Part shown: one piece after another, positions 19,258 through 28,267 of the stretch | Numbering within the stretch: the stretch's first letter is position 1 | Layout: every line of letters begins with the position of its first letter | NCBI GenBank assembly: GCA_016124335.1 | Contig: WGNX01000009.1 | Location: forward strand, 37,658-101,657 | Direction: 5' to 3' | Length of the DNA stretch: 64,000 nucleotides | From: Alphaproteobacteria bacterium | Lineage (GTDB): Bacteria; Pseudomonadota; Alphaproteobacteria; CACIAM-22H2 | Translations under genes and position numbers: made by a program | Notes under the pieces: generated by a model | What the model was told of the DNA's origin: nothing | The model's input: only the letters and a program-made list of their open reading frames with translations | Database searches by the model: none

Positions 19258-20919
19258 ATGGCGCCAAACCTGACAAGGCCGACAAATCCCTGGAAGCCGC
19301 AGGCGCTCGCCGCCGGCGGCGCGCCGATGTACGTGCTCGGCAATCTCGCGATCGCGGCCGCGTATTTCGCGCTCGCCATGATCGTTTCGCGCTTCTTTGC
19401 GGCATATGGCGTTTTCCCGTCGCCGATCTGGCTGCCCGCAAGCGTTGCGATGGTCGCGGCGATCGGCGGCGGCCTTGGTGCGGCCCCCGGGATTTATCTG
19501 GGTGCGCTCGTGGCGAACTACGTCCTGTTCGATCCGCCGATTGCCGAGGCTGCCGCAATCGCGGCGACGAACTCGGCCGGGCCGCTGATCGGTGCCGCCC
19601 TTCTGCGGCGCTGGCATCCGCGGCGCGGCCTGTTCGACAGTTTTTCGGGCGTCGTGGCGTTTCTGGTGTGCACGACGCTGGTTGCCCCGGCCGTGACGGC
19701 CCTGGGTGGCGCCGTCACGCTTACGATCGGCGAACCGTTCGAGGCGACGAAGTTCTACACGATCTGGATCGGCTGGTGGCTGTCGGACAGCGGCGGCACG
19801 CTATTCCTCGCGGCGGCCGCCATGCTGTGGCTCGGCATCGAAACCGGCCAGCGCGGCCCGGCCGAACCGCTTGCCCCGCGCGAGGCGGCGGTCTGGCTTG
19901 CCGTGGCGGTCGTGGCATTGGCGATCTTCCTGTCGCCGACGAGCCCGGGGGCGTCGATCCGCTGGGCATTCCCGTTCCTGCTCGTCGTGCCGATCGCGTG
20001 GATCGCGCTGCGCATGTCGCTGCGCGCCGCGCTCACGCTCGTCTCGCTCGTCGCGATCGTCGCAAGTGCGGGCACCGTGGCGGGGTTCGGCCTGTTCCAG
20101 ACCGGCGCAGGAAATTCGCTCCAGCTCGTCGGCGTCCTCGTGGTCGTGCTGGCGATGACCGTCCTGACGATCGTGGCGCTCGTCGCCGAACGGCGCAGCG
20201 CCGAGGATGCAAACCGCGTCAAGTCGATGTTCCTTGCGACCGCCAGCCACGAACTGCGCACGCCGCTCAACACGATCATCGGCCTTGCCTCGCTGCTGGC
20301 CGAGCCGCGCGGTCAACCGCCGGAAAAGTCGCTCGAATATGCGCGCGACATCGAGCGCAGCGGCGAGCATCTGCTGGCACTGATCGACGACCTGCTCGAC
20401 CTGTCGAAGATCGAGGCCGGCCGCGTCGACCTGCGCGAGAGCGACGTCAGCCTCGGCGACGTCGTCCAGCACGCGGTCGCCTTCGTAGCGGGCGAAGCGC
20501 GGCGGCGGCGGATCGAGATCGCAGTCCCGGCAGGCCCCATTCTGCTCGCGCGCGCCGACCGGAAGGCGCTGCTCCAGATCCTGCTGAACCTGCTGTCGAA
20601 TGCGGTGAAATACACGCACGAAGGCGGCAGCATCGTCGTCGAGACCAGGCGCGAAATCACCGGTGCTGCCGAGATCTCGGTCGTCGACAACGGCTCGGGC
20701 ATCGAACCGGACGCGCTTGCGCGCATCTTCACGCCGTTCGAGCGCGGCAGGCTCGGGGCCGCGCGCGGCGTGCCGGGCACGGGCCTTGGCCTTGCGATCG
20801 CCTTGGGGCTTGCACGCCTGCATGACGGGAACCTGACGCTCGAAAGCGTCGTGGCGCGCGGCACGCGCGCGACATTGCGCCTGCCTTCGGCGCGCGTTCG
20901 CCTGGCGGAATCGGGCTGA
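19258..20919 (+). CDS. MASE1-domain sensor histidine kinase
   Basis: 553-residue membrane kinase. The N-terminal half is an eight-helix MASE1-type sensor (YFALAMIVSRFFAAYG, SPIWLPASVAMVAAI, GIYLGALVANYVLF). Then come HisKA with TASHELRTPLN (H331), a segment DLLDLSKIEAGRVDL, and HATPase with DNGSGI and GTGLGLAIALGLARL. The ATG at 19258 has an AGGA six bases before it and is preferred to the upstream TTG. The signal is unknown, and no response regulator or receiver domain is near. Confidence 0.88.
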   Translation: MAPNLTRPTNPWKPQALAAGGAPMYVLGNLAIAAAYFALAMIVSRFFAAYGVFPSPIWLPASVAMVAAIGGGLGAAPGIYLGALVANYVLFDPPIAEAAAIAATNSAGPLIGAALLRRWHPRRGLFDSFSGVVAFLVCTTLVAPAVTALGGAVTLTIGEPFEATKFYTIWIGWWLSDSGGTLFLAAAAMLWLGIETGQRGPAEPLAPREAAVWLAVAVVALAIFLSPTSPGASIRWAFPFLLVVPIAWIALRMSLRAALTLVSLVAIVASAGTVAGFGLFQTGAGNSLQLVGVLVVVLAMTVLTIVALVAERRSAEDANRVKSMFLATASHELRTPLNTIIGLASLLAEPRGQPPEKSLEYARDIERSGEHLLALIDDLLDLSKIEAGRVDLRESDVSLGDVVQHAVAFVAGEARRRRIEIAVPAGPILLARADRKALLQILLNLLSNAVKYTHEGGSIVVETRREITGAAEISVVDNGSGIEPDALARIFTPFERGRLGAARGVPGTGLGLAIALGLARLHDGNLTLESVVARGTRATLRLPSARVRLAESG

Positions 20920-20926
20920 AACGAAA

Positions 20927-20954
20927 CGGGCGGCACCTGCAAGGGCGCCGCCCG
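20927..20954 (-). terminator. Hairpin terminator between convergent genes
   Basis: Inverted repeat with 8-bp perfect arms, CGGGCGGC (20927-20934) and GCCGCCCG (20947-20954), lying between a plus-strand kinase gene and a minus-strand binding-protein gene. On the minus strand it is followed by TTTCGTTT. It may serve both directions, though the T-rich tail favours the minus-strand gene. Confidence 0.6.
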
Positions 20955-20978
20955 ATCCGACCGCCGACGGTACGGCAG

Positions 20979-22571
20979 TTACTTGATGTTCACGTTGCGC
21001 AGGAAGAAGTAGTTGTCGGGAGTCTGAACGACGTCGATGTTCTGCTTCATCGCCCACACGATGGTCTGCTGGTGCAGCGGGATGTAGCCGAAATCGTCGG
21101 CGAGCAGCTTGAACGCCTTCGTGATGTATTCCTGGCGCTTGGTCTTGTCGATCTCCTTGGCGACGAGATCGGTCAGCTTGTCGACCTCGGGGTTGGCGTA
21201 TCCGCCGTTGTTGAACTGGCCGCGGCTGCGCGCGTTGTCTCGGCTGTGCATCAGGCTGATCAGCACGTTGTGCGCGTCGTACGTCGCCGGCGTCCAGCCC
21301 AGCAGGTAGAACGACGTGTTGAACCCGGGCGCATTGACCTTGGCGAAGAAGCGCGCGCGGGTCTGCGCGTTCAGGTTCACCTTCATGCCGATGCGCGCGA
21401 GCATGCCCACGACGGCCGTGCAGATCGCCTCGTCGTTGACATAGCGGTCGTTCGGGCAATCGAGCGTCACCTCGAAGCCTTGCGGATAGCCGGCCGCCGC
21501 AAGCAGCTTGCGGGCCGCTTCCGGATCGAAGGGCGCCGCACGCTTGCCGATTTCGGGGACGTAGCCGTTGACGCCCGGCCCGATCAGCGAGCCGATCGGG
21601 ACCGACTGGTTGCGCATCACGCGGGTCTTGATCGCCTCGACATCGATCGCCTGATAGAAGGCCTGACGCACGCGCTTGTCCTTGAACGGGTTCTTGCCTT
21701 TGAGGGGCGAGTCCGTCAGCTCGTCGCGCAGCTGGTCGAAGGACAGATAGATGACGCGAAGTTCCGGTCCCTGCACGATCTTGAGGCCGGGCGTGCGCGA
21801 AAGCCGGTCGTGGTCCTGCGGCGGCACGGTATAGACGAAGTCGACCTCGCCGGAAAGCAGGGCGGCCACGCGCGTCGCGTCGTTTCCGATCCGGAAGAAT
21901 GTCGCCTCCGTGATGTCGTGCTTGGCCTTGTCCCACCAGTTCGGGTTGGGCACGAGCACTGTCTTGACGTCGGGCTCGCGCAGCTTCAGGACGAACGGCC
22001 CCGTGCCGTTCGCGTTGCGCGTGGCGAAGCTCTCTTCGTTTTTCGTGATGTCGGCCGCGACGACGGCATTGTTCTTCTCTGCCCACGCCTTCGACATGAT
22101 GCCCCAGACCGTCAGCTGGTCCGGGAAGATCGGGTCGACGCCGTCGGTGTCGAACTCGACCGTGAAATCGTCGATCTTGCGAATGTCCTTGGCGGTCGCG
22201 AAATTCCCCTTGAGGTTCGAGCCGCCCGAAGTGACGCGCTTGAACGAGAACACGACATCGTCGGCCGAGAACGGCGAACCGTCGTGGAACTTGACGCCGT
22301 GGCGCAACGCGAACCGCCAGACGGTCGGCGCGGTCTGTTTCCATTCGGTTGCAAGCGCAGGCTCGAGCTTGAGGCTGGCGTCGCGGCGCACGAGCGGTTC
22401 GTAGACGTTCAGCATGAACGTCAGCAGGAACGTCTCGTTGCGCGCGTAGGGATCCATCGAGTTGACGTCACCGTCGTTCGCCCAGCGGAACGGCTTGGCG
22501 GCGACGGGCGAAAGCCCCGCCGAAACGGCGAGAATCGCGGAAATCAGCACCCCGAATACGGTCTTTTTCAT
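20979..22571 (-). CDS. ABC importer substrate-binding protein, peptide/nickel type (SBP_bac_5)
   Basis: 530-residue periplasmic protein. It has a Sec signal (KKTVFGVLISAILAVSAGL to about residue 25) and then the family-5 body: LEPALATEWKQ, WRFALRHGVKFHDGSPFSADDVVFSFKRV (the signature region), and later KDKRVRQAFYQAIDVEAI. It resembles DppA/OppA proteins that bind di- or oligopeptides. Permease and ATPase genes are absent nearby, so it is an orphan that must work with a transporter encoded elsewhere. Confidence 0.9.
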   Translation of the reverse strand: MKKTVFGVLISAILAVSAGLSPVAAKPFRWANDGDVNSMDPYARNETFLLTFMLNVYEPLVRRDASLKLEPALATEWKQTAPTVWRFALRHGVKFHDGSPFSADDVVFSFKRVTSGGSNLKGNFATAKDIRKIDDFTVEFDTDGVDPIFPDQLTVWGIMSKAWAEKNNAVVAADITKNEESFATRNANGTGPFVLKLREPDVKTVLVPNPNWWDKAKHDITEATFFRIGNDATRVAALLSGEVDFVYTVPPQDHDRLSRTPGLKIVQGPELRVIYLSFDQLRDELTDSPLKGKNPFKDKRVRQAFYQAIDVEAIKTRVMRNQSVPIGSLIGPGVNGYVPEIGKRAAPFDPEAARKLLAAAGYPQGFEVTLDCPNDRYVNDEAICTAVVGMLARIGMKVNLNAQTRARFFAKVNAPGFNTSFYLLGWTPATYDAHNVLISLMHSRDNARSRGQFNNGGYANPEVDKLTDLVAKEIDKTKRQEYITKAFKLLADDFGYIPLHQQTIVWAMKQNIDVVQTPDNYFFLRNVNIK

Positions 22572-22639
22572 TCTGGCCCCCTCCGTGGGATTGGGGCACA
22601 GACTAGCAAGTCCAATGCCGAATCCAAGCGGGCCTGAGA

Positions 22640-23260
22640 TCAGTTCGGGCGCCCGAGATAAAGGCCCCGCAAGTCTTGCGCCGCCTTGTCCAATTCGGCG
22701 AGGTGCGGGTTCAGCGCAAGCGCACATTCGTATGCCGCAAGCGCGACCGCCGGATGGCCTTGCCGTAACGCAATCTGGCCAAACCCGGCGAGCGCCCCGT
22801 AATGGCGCGGCTCGCGCGCGAGCGTTTCGACAATGTCGGCCAGCGCGTCGGCATCGCGGGTTTCCATGAAGGCCAACGTGGCGCGCTTGTTCCAGGCTTC
22901 CGCCCATTCCGGGAAGCGCACGCAGAGTTCGTCCAGCGCATCGCGCGCCTTGTTGCCTTCCTTGGCGACGATCTTGCCGATAGCCGTGTGCATCGCCTCG
23001 ACTGCTTCGGGCTGCGCGTGGTCGGTCCACAGCGCCCAGATCAGATCGCCCGTCTCCTCGGCCCCGCGCGGCGGCTTGTCGCGTTTCAGCTCGCGGAAAA
23101 GCATGTCGAGCCGCTTGGAGGCGCCCGACGGCGGCGGGCGCCCGCAAAGCTCCAGCACGCGCCGAAGCGTGGCGACCACGTCGGGCTGCGCGGGTACGGC
23201 GGCCTTGGGCGGATGGACGGCCGCCTTGCGCCCCGTGGCTTCTTTGCGTTCCTCGCTCAC
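22640..23260 (-). CDS. TPR-like protein, function unknown
   Basis: About 206 residues. Its C-terminal half has two to three tetratricopeptide-like helix pairs: WAEAWNKRATLAFMETRDADAL, PRHYGALAGFGQIALRQGHPAVALAAYECALALNP. The N-terminal half is polar, with LDMLFRELKRDKPPRGAEETGDLIWALW. There is no signal peptide. Start choice is open between GTG at 23260 and TTG at 23269, neither with a strong ribosome site. It is probably a small cytosolic scaffold; similar alphaproteobacterial proteins are annotated only as TPR repeat proteins. Confidence 0.7.
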   Translation of the reverse strand: MSEERKEATGRKAAVHPPKAAVPAQPDVVATLRRVLELCGRPPPSGASKRLDMLFRELKRDKPPRGAEETGDLIWALWTDHAQPEAVEAMHTAIGKIVAKEGNKARDALDELCVRFPEWAEAWNKRATLAFMETRDADALADIVETLAREPRHYGALAGFGQIALRQGHPAVALAAYECALALNPHLAELDKAAQDLRGLYLGRPN

Positions 23261-23344
23261 GACCCGCAATTTCGCGCATCCCGCGCGGCGTTTCTATCTT
23301 TTTCGAGAGCCGGGCACGGCGCTTTGGCTATAGTCGCATCCGTC

Positions 23345-24250
23345 ATGGAACTGCCTTCGAAGAAACGCCTGACCGCAGTCGGCGCCGTCTGCCACACGAC
23401 GATCTATCGTGTCGACGCGATCCCCGCCCCGCCCGCCAAGATCCTTGCCGCAGACGCATGCCGGGTGGTCGACGGCATGGCGATTTCGGCGGCCTGCGCC
23501 TTCCACCGCCTTGGCGGAAGCGCGCGCATCTGGGCCCGTCTCGGCGACGATCCGGCGGGTGCGGTGCAGCGCAACGAATTGGCGGCGACCGGCGTCGAGG
23601 TATCGGATTTCCGCATGGTGCCGGGCGGCCGCTCGTCGCATTCGACAGTCGTCGTCGACGCGAGGGGGGACCGGCTGGTCGTTCCCTATCACGATCCAGC
23701 ACTCGACCGTTCGCCGGACTGGCTTCCGCTCGCGAAGCTCGGCGAGAGCGATTTCCTGCATGTCGAAGTGCGCTGGCCAGAAGGTGCGCAAGCCGCACTT
23801 GCTGCCGCCCGGCGGATCGGCCTGCCCGCGATGCTGGACGGCGAAACGGCACCGCCGGGCGTTCTTGAACGGCTTGTCCCGCTCGCGACGCACGCGGTCT
23901 TTTCCGATCAAGGCCTTCTCGCATTCGCCAAGACCGACGATCTGGAAACGGCGTTGCGCCGCGTCAGCGCCACGCACGACGGTCATGTCGGCGCCAGTTG
24001 CGGGCCGGCAGGCTATATCTGGATTGAAGACGGCGCATTGCGCCGCGTGCCGGCGCCGAAAGTCGATGTCGTCGACACGCTCTCGGCCGGCGACGTCTTC
24101 CACGGTGCGCTGGCTTTGATGCTTGCGGAAGGTCGACCGATGGAAGCCGCAGCACGCTTTGCCTGCGTGGCCGCGTCGATCAAGTGCACGCGCTTCGGCG
24201 GGCGACTGGGCTGCCCCACGCGCGAAGAGGTCGTTGCCGCGGGCGGTTGA
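23345..24250 (+). CDS. PfkB family sugar kinase, YihV (sulfofructose kinase)-like
   Basis: 301-residue ribokinase/PfkB kinase. The catalytic base is D250 in DTLSAGDVFHGALA. Several segments match my recollection of E. coli YihV closely: RSSHSTVVVDARGDR, EVRWPEGA, HAVFSDQGL and CTRFGGRLGCP. Of the YihV sulfonate-binding residues K27, N109 and R138, the aligned positions here are K32, P114 and R143. The N-terminal sugar-binding Asp aligns with a Thr and the GGGP motif with VDGM, so the substrate probably differs from sulfofructose. It converges with a KDPG-type aldolase gene five bases away. KDG kinase is the main alternative. Confidence 0.8.
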   Translation: MELPSKKRLTAVGAVCHTTIYRVDAIPAPPAKILAADACRVVDGMAISAACAFHRLGGSARIWARLGDDPAGAVQRNELAATGVEVSDFRMVPGGRSSHSTVVVDARGDRLVVPYHDPALDRSPDWLPLAKLGESDFLHVEVRWPEGAQAALAAARRIGLPAMLDGETAPPGVLERLVPLATHAVFSDQGLLAFAKTDDLETALRRVSATHDGHVGASCGPAGYIWIEDGALRRVPAPKVDVVDTLSAGDVFHGALALMLAEGRPMEAAARFACVAASIKCTRFGGRLGCPTREEVVAAGG

Positions 24251-24254
24251 GCGG

Positions 24255-24896
24255 CTAGGCGCGCTTGAACGCAGAAGCCTGCCTGGCCAGTGCCTCGATC
24301 GCCGGCCAGTCGCGGGCGGTCAGTGCGTCTTTGGGCACGATCCACGATCCGCCCACCGTCATGCAGTTGGGCAGCGCAAGATAGGCCGGGATATCCGGCG
24401 GCCGGATGCCGCCCGTCGGGCAGAAGACAAGATCCGGAAAGACCGGTGCGACCGCCTGGAGCCAGGCGACACCACCAAGCACGTTGGCCGGGAAGAGCTT
24501 GATTTCGTTGAATCCGACCTGGCGCGCGTACATCGCCTCGCTGACGCTGGACACGCCCGGGATGAACGGAAATCCCGCCTCGCGGACGGCTGACGCCAGT
24601 TCCGGCGTGATGCCGGGTGAAACGCCGAACGCGGCACCCGCCGCGCGTGCGCGCGCGACGTCGGCAGCGTTGAGAATCGTTCCCACGCCGATGCTCGCCT
24701 CGGGTGCCGCCGCGATCATGGCCTTCACGGCATCGAGGGCCGCGGGCGTGCGCAGGACGACCTCGAACGCCATCACGCCGCCGCGAACGAGCGCACGCGC
24801 AAGATCGCCGGCAATCGACGCGTCCGCAATCGTCAGGATCGGCATCACGGGGCCGCGCGCGAGGATCTCGCGCATTGTTCGCTTGAAGGCCGGCAT
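24255..24896 (-). CDS. eda: 2-dehydro-3-deoxy-phosphogluconate (KDPG) aldolase family
   Basis: 213-residue class I aldolase. The Schiff-base lysine is in NEIKLFPANVLGG, the proton-relay Glu in AFEVVLRTP, and the phosphate-binding segments are SPGITPEL and CPTGGIRP. It cleaves KDPG, or a close analogue, to pyruvate and an aldehyde in the Entner-Doudoroff type route. The ATG at 24896 has GGGAGA about nine bases upstream. No edd or zwf gene is present. The adjacent YihV-like kinase makes a specialised substrate (2-keto-3-deoxy sugar acid or sulfo analogue) possible. Confidence 0.88.
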   Translation of the reverse strand: MPAFKRTMREILARGPVMPILTIADASIAGDLARALVRGGVMAFEVVLRTPAALDAVKAMIAAAPEASIGVGTILNAADVARARAAGAAFGVSPGITPELASAVREAGFPFIPGVSSVSEAMYARQVGFNEIKLFPANVLGGVAWLQAVAPVFPDLVFCPTGGIRPPDIPAYLALPNCMTVGGSWIVPKDALTARDWPAIEALARQASAFKRA

Positions 24897-25040
24897 CGCG
24901 CGCGCTCTCCCGCTGCTGCATTTTTCTGAACGGATTGGACGATAGGCGCGCGGCCGGCATCGGTCAACGCACCGGCGCGGTCGCATGCGCGCGTCGCATG
25001 GGCTAAGCTTGCCGATCGACGGAGCCCTGCCAGCCGCAAG

Positions 25041-27881
25041 ATGACCGACAAACCCGGCGCACTGCAGCAAGCAACGATCTGGAACCGAATTGTCGCGGCG
25101 CTGCGCACACTTGCGGGCGCGCCGGTCTATTCGTCCACGGTCGGCGGCAGCCCCGGATTCGGCGAGGGGCTCGAAGCGCTGGGCGAGGGGTTTGCGGTCT
25201 ACGACGCGCGCGACCGCCTCGTCGCGTGGAACGGGCGTTACATCATCTATTTCCCGAACGCGCGCCGCCAGATCCATGTCGGCATGCCGTTCGATGAATT
25301 GCTCTCGGCTTGCGTCGAGGATCCGGTCTGGAAGGGCTTCGAAGGCGCGCGCAACCGCTTTGTCGATGCAAGCCGGGCCGGGCACGCGCGGACAGGCGAG
25401 CCGGTCGTGCTCGAACTGCCCGGCGATCGCGCGGTCGAGCTGACCGAACGCCGCATGGCCGACGGCGGCCGGGTCGTCATCGCGCGTGACATCACCAACG
25501 AGCGCATAACGCTGCGCGCACTCGCGCTCAACGACCAGCGCTTCCGCGACGCAATCGCCGCGATGAACGAGGCATTCACCCTCTACGACACGGACAACCG
25601 GCTGATCATCTGGAACGAACGATTCGTCGAGTTCTTCCCGCACCTGGCCGGCAAGCTCCATGTGGGAATGTCGCACGAGGATCTGCTGCGCCTCGACGCC
25701 GCATCGGGCATCTATACCGATGTCACGGATGCCGATGAAATCATGCAGGCCGGGCGGCTGCGGCGCGAGCGGCCCGGCGCGCCCTACGAGATGCGCATGC
25801 GCTCGGGCCAGACGATCGAGGGCACGCAGCGCCGCACCGCCGACGGCGGGCGCGTTGCGATCTACCGCGACGTGAGCGAGGCGCGAAGAACCCTCAAGCA
25901 GCTCGCCGACAGCGAAATCCGGCTTCGCGATTTCGCGCAGGTCACGTCCGACTGGTTCTGGGAAACCGACGCCGAGCACCGGTTCACCTTCATCTCCGAT
26001 CCGCGCGGCGTTCTGGCACTCGACCTCGAAGCGACACTCGGCAAAACCCGTTTCGAACTGATGGCGCCCGGCGACGATTTTCCGCCCGCCTATATCGAGG
26101 CCCATCGCAAGGCGCTTGGCGACCGCCGCCCCTTCCGGGACTTCGTCTACCCGGCGCGTCTGGGCGGTACGGCCTTGGAATGGGTCGACGTCTCGGGAAT
26201 CCCGCTTTTCGACGATGCGGGCCGGTTCATGGGCTATCGCGGTGCCGGCCGCGTCGTCACGGATCAGGTCCGCGCGCGCCGGCGTCTCGAACTCCTGCAA
26301 AGTGCCATCGACAACGCCAACGACGCCGTCACAGTGCTCGAGGCGTCTGGCCACCGCGAGCGGAAGGTCGAAGTCGCCTTCGTGAACCGCGCGTTCGAGC
26401 GGCTGACGGGCTTTTCGCCAGGCGAAGTCATCGCGCGGCCGCCGTTGCGTCTGGCAGGTGTCGAACCCGAACATCCCGCCACAAAGGCGCTTTGGGAAGC
26501 GATCGAAGACGGAATCGCCTTCCGCGGCGAACTGCCGCTCGCCCGGCGCGACGGAAGCGTCGGATGGGTCGACATCCGCCTCGATCCGATCTTCGAGCAG
26601 GGCCGCCTGACCCACTATGTCGCAATCGAGCGCGACGTCTCCGAGCGGCACGAGAATCAGGCCCGTCTCGCCTGGGCCCGCGACGAAGCCGAAGCCGCAC
26701 GCGTCGCAGCCGAGAAGGCCAATCGCGCGAAGTCCGACTTCCTTGCCTCGATGAGCCATGAAATCCGGACCCCGATGAACGGGGTCATCGGCATGGCGGG
26801 CGTTCTCCTCGACAGCGCGCTTGACGATACCCAGCGTCGCGCGGCCGAGACGATCCGCGAATCGGGCGAAATTCTGCTGCAGATCATCAACGATATCCTC
26901 GACCTGTCGAAGCTCGAAGCCGGGAGGATGGAGTTCGATGCGCGGCCCTTCTCGCCGTTGACGATTGCCCAGGGCGTTCTCGGCATCATCGCCGGGCGCG
27001 CGGCGGCAAAGAACCTGCCCGTCCATCTCGATATCGCGCCCGACGTGCCGGCCAGCATTGCCGGGGACGGCGTACGCGTGCGGCAGATCCTGCTCAACCT
27101 CGCCGACAATGCGATCAAATTCACGGATGCGGGTGAAGTGCGGATTTCCATCGGCCGTGTTCCGCGCGCCAGCGACGCGCGGACATGGCTTGCCTTCACC
27201 GTGCGCGACACGGGCATCGGCATTCCCGTCGATCGGCACAACGACCTGTTTCGCGAATTCAACCAGCTCGACAGCTCCATCACGCGGCGCTACGGCGGAA
27301 CCGGGCTTGGCCTTGCGATCTGCCGGAGCCTTGCCGAACGCATGGGTGGCGCCATCACGCTTGATAGCGCGCCGGGGCGGGGTAGCGCATTCGAAGTGAA
27401 ATTGCCGTTCGGGCCTGCATCTGCCGCAGGCCCGTCGCCGTCTGACGCACGCACGTCCGAAGAAACTTCAAATGCGGCGATCCGCGGCCCGGATGGCCGT
27501 TCGCCGCGCATCCTGCTTGTGGAAGACAACCCGACAAACCGCCTCGTGGCGCTTTCGATGCTCGAAAGCGTCGGCCTCAAGGCGGATGTCGCCGACGATG
27601 GGCAGTCCGCCGTCGCGGCCGTCAAGGCGAACCCGTACGATCTTGTCCTCATGGACATCCACATGCCCGGCATGGACGGGCTCGCCGCGGCCCGCGCGAT
27701 CCGCGCACTGGACGGTCCGGCCGCGCGCGTGCCGATCGTCGCCGTAACGGCGAACGCCTATCGCAGCCATGCAGCCGAGTGCATCGAGGCCGGCATGAAC
27801 GATTTCCTTGCCAAACCCTACCGCAAGGCAGCGCTCATCGACGCGATCGCGCGCCAGTTCGCCGACGGAATGCGGCCATAG
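25041..27881 (+). CDS. Soluble hybrid histidine kinase: three or four PAS domains, HisKA, HATPase, receiver
   Basis: 946 residues without a membrane segment. Two PAS-7 type repeats open the protein: LGEGFAVYDARDRLVAWNGRY at about 50 and AFTLYDTDNRLIIWNERFVEFF at about 175. They are followed by a third PAS near 290-400 (SDWFWETDAEHRFTFI) and a fourth near 415-530 with a PAC segment. HisKA has SMSHEIRTPMN (H573), HATPase has DTGIGI and GTGLGLAI, and the C-terminal receiver has VLMDIHMPGMDG (D872). There is no output domain, so phosphate must pass to a phosphotransfer protein or regulator elsewhere. WNxR(F/Y) PAS-7 pairs are typical of alphaproteobacterial kinases. Confidence 0.92.
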   Translation: MTDKPGALQQATIWNRIVAALRTLAGAPVYSSTVGGSPGFGEGLEALGEGFAVYDARDRLVAWNGRYIIYFPNARRQIHVGMPFDELLSACVEDPVWKGFEGARNRFVDASRAGHARTGEPVVLELPGDRAVELTERRMADGGRVVIARDITNERITLRALALNDQRFRDAIAAMNEAFTLYDTDNRLIIWNERFVEFFPHLAGKLHVGMSHEDLLRLDAASGIYTDVTDADEIMQAGRLRRERPGAPYEMRMRSGQTIEGTQRRTADGGRVAIYRDVSEARRTLKQLADSEIRLRDFAQVTSDWFWETDAEHRFTFISDPRGVLALDLEATLGKTRFELMAPGDDFPPAYIEAHRKALGDRRPFRDFVYPARLGGTALEWVDVSGIPLFDDAGRFMGYRGAGRVVTDQVRARRRLELLQSAIDNANDAVTVLEASGHRERKVEVAFVNRAFERLTGFSPGEVIARPPLRLAGVEPEHPATKALWEAIEDGIAFRGELPLARRDGSVGWVDIRLDPIFEQGRLTHYVAIERDVSERHENQARLAWARDEAEAARVAAEKANRAKSDFLASMSHEIRTPMNGVIGMAGVLLDSALDDTQRRAAETIRESGEILLQIINDILDLSKLEAGRMEFDARPFSPLTIAQGVLGIIAGRAAAKNLPVHLDIAPDVPASIAGDGVRVRQILLNLADNAIKFTDAGEVRISIGRVPRASDARTWLAFTVRDTGIGIPVDRHNDLFREFNQLDSSITRRYGGTGLGLAICRSLAERMGGAITLDSAPGRGSAFEVKLPFGPASAAGPSPSDARTSEETSNAAIRGPDGRSPRILLVEDNPTNRLVALSMLESVGLKADVADDGQSAVAAVKANPYDLVLMDIHMPGMDGLAAARAIRALDGPAARVPIVAVTANAYRSHAAECIEAGMNDFLAKPYRKAALIDAIARQFADGMRP

Positions 27882-27940
27882 GCAACCGCGCGTCCGGGCT
27901 GCTAATCTCCGCGCAGTCGCGGTCCGGAAAGGAAATACCA

Positions 27941-28264
27941 ATGATCGTAACAACGACCGATACCGTCGAGGGGCGGCGCGTCGCCACGTATCTTGGCGTC
28001 GTTTCGAGCGACGTGGTTCTCGGCTCGAACGTCTTCAAGGATTTCTTCGCCTCGGTCCGCGATTGGGTCGGCGGCCGCGTGGGCAGCTACGAGAAGGTGT
28101 TTGCGGACGCGAAGAAATCGGCACTCGAGGAATTGCAGGCGCGCGCGAAGGAACTGGGCGCCGACGCGGTCGTCGGCGTCGATCTCGACTACCAGACGAT
28201 CGGCGGCGACAGCAAAATGCTGCTGATGGTCGCGGCGAACGGCACGGCCGTCAAACTCGGCTAG
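27941..28264 (+). CDS. YbjQ family (UPF0145) protein
   Basis: 107-residue protein of the YbjQ family, formerly called heavy-metal-binding domain. It opens MIVTTTDTVEGRRVATYLGVVSSDVVLG and carries the typical GADAVVGVDLDYQTIG. The fold is a pentameric dodecin-like beta barrel and no enzyme activity is known. A GGAAA precedes the ATG. The next gene, a small lipoprotein, starts three bases after its stop, so the two are cotranscribed. Confidence 0.9.
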   Translation: MIVTTTDTVEGRRVATYLGVVSSDVVLGSNVFKDFFASVRDWVGGRVGSYEKVFADAKKSALEELQARAKELGADAVVGVDLDYQTIGGDSKMLLMVAANGTAVKLG

Positions 28265-28267
28265 ACG

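Noticed and set aside
17476..19617. 713-codon minus-strand open frame opposite dctM, the FMN reductase and the start of the MASE1 kinase.
   Set aside because: Composition is low-complexity Arg/Asp/His, and it crosses three supported genes.
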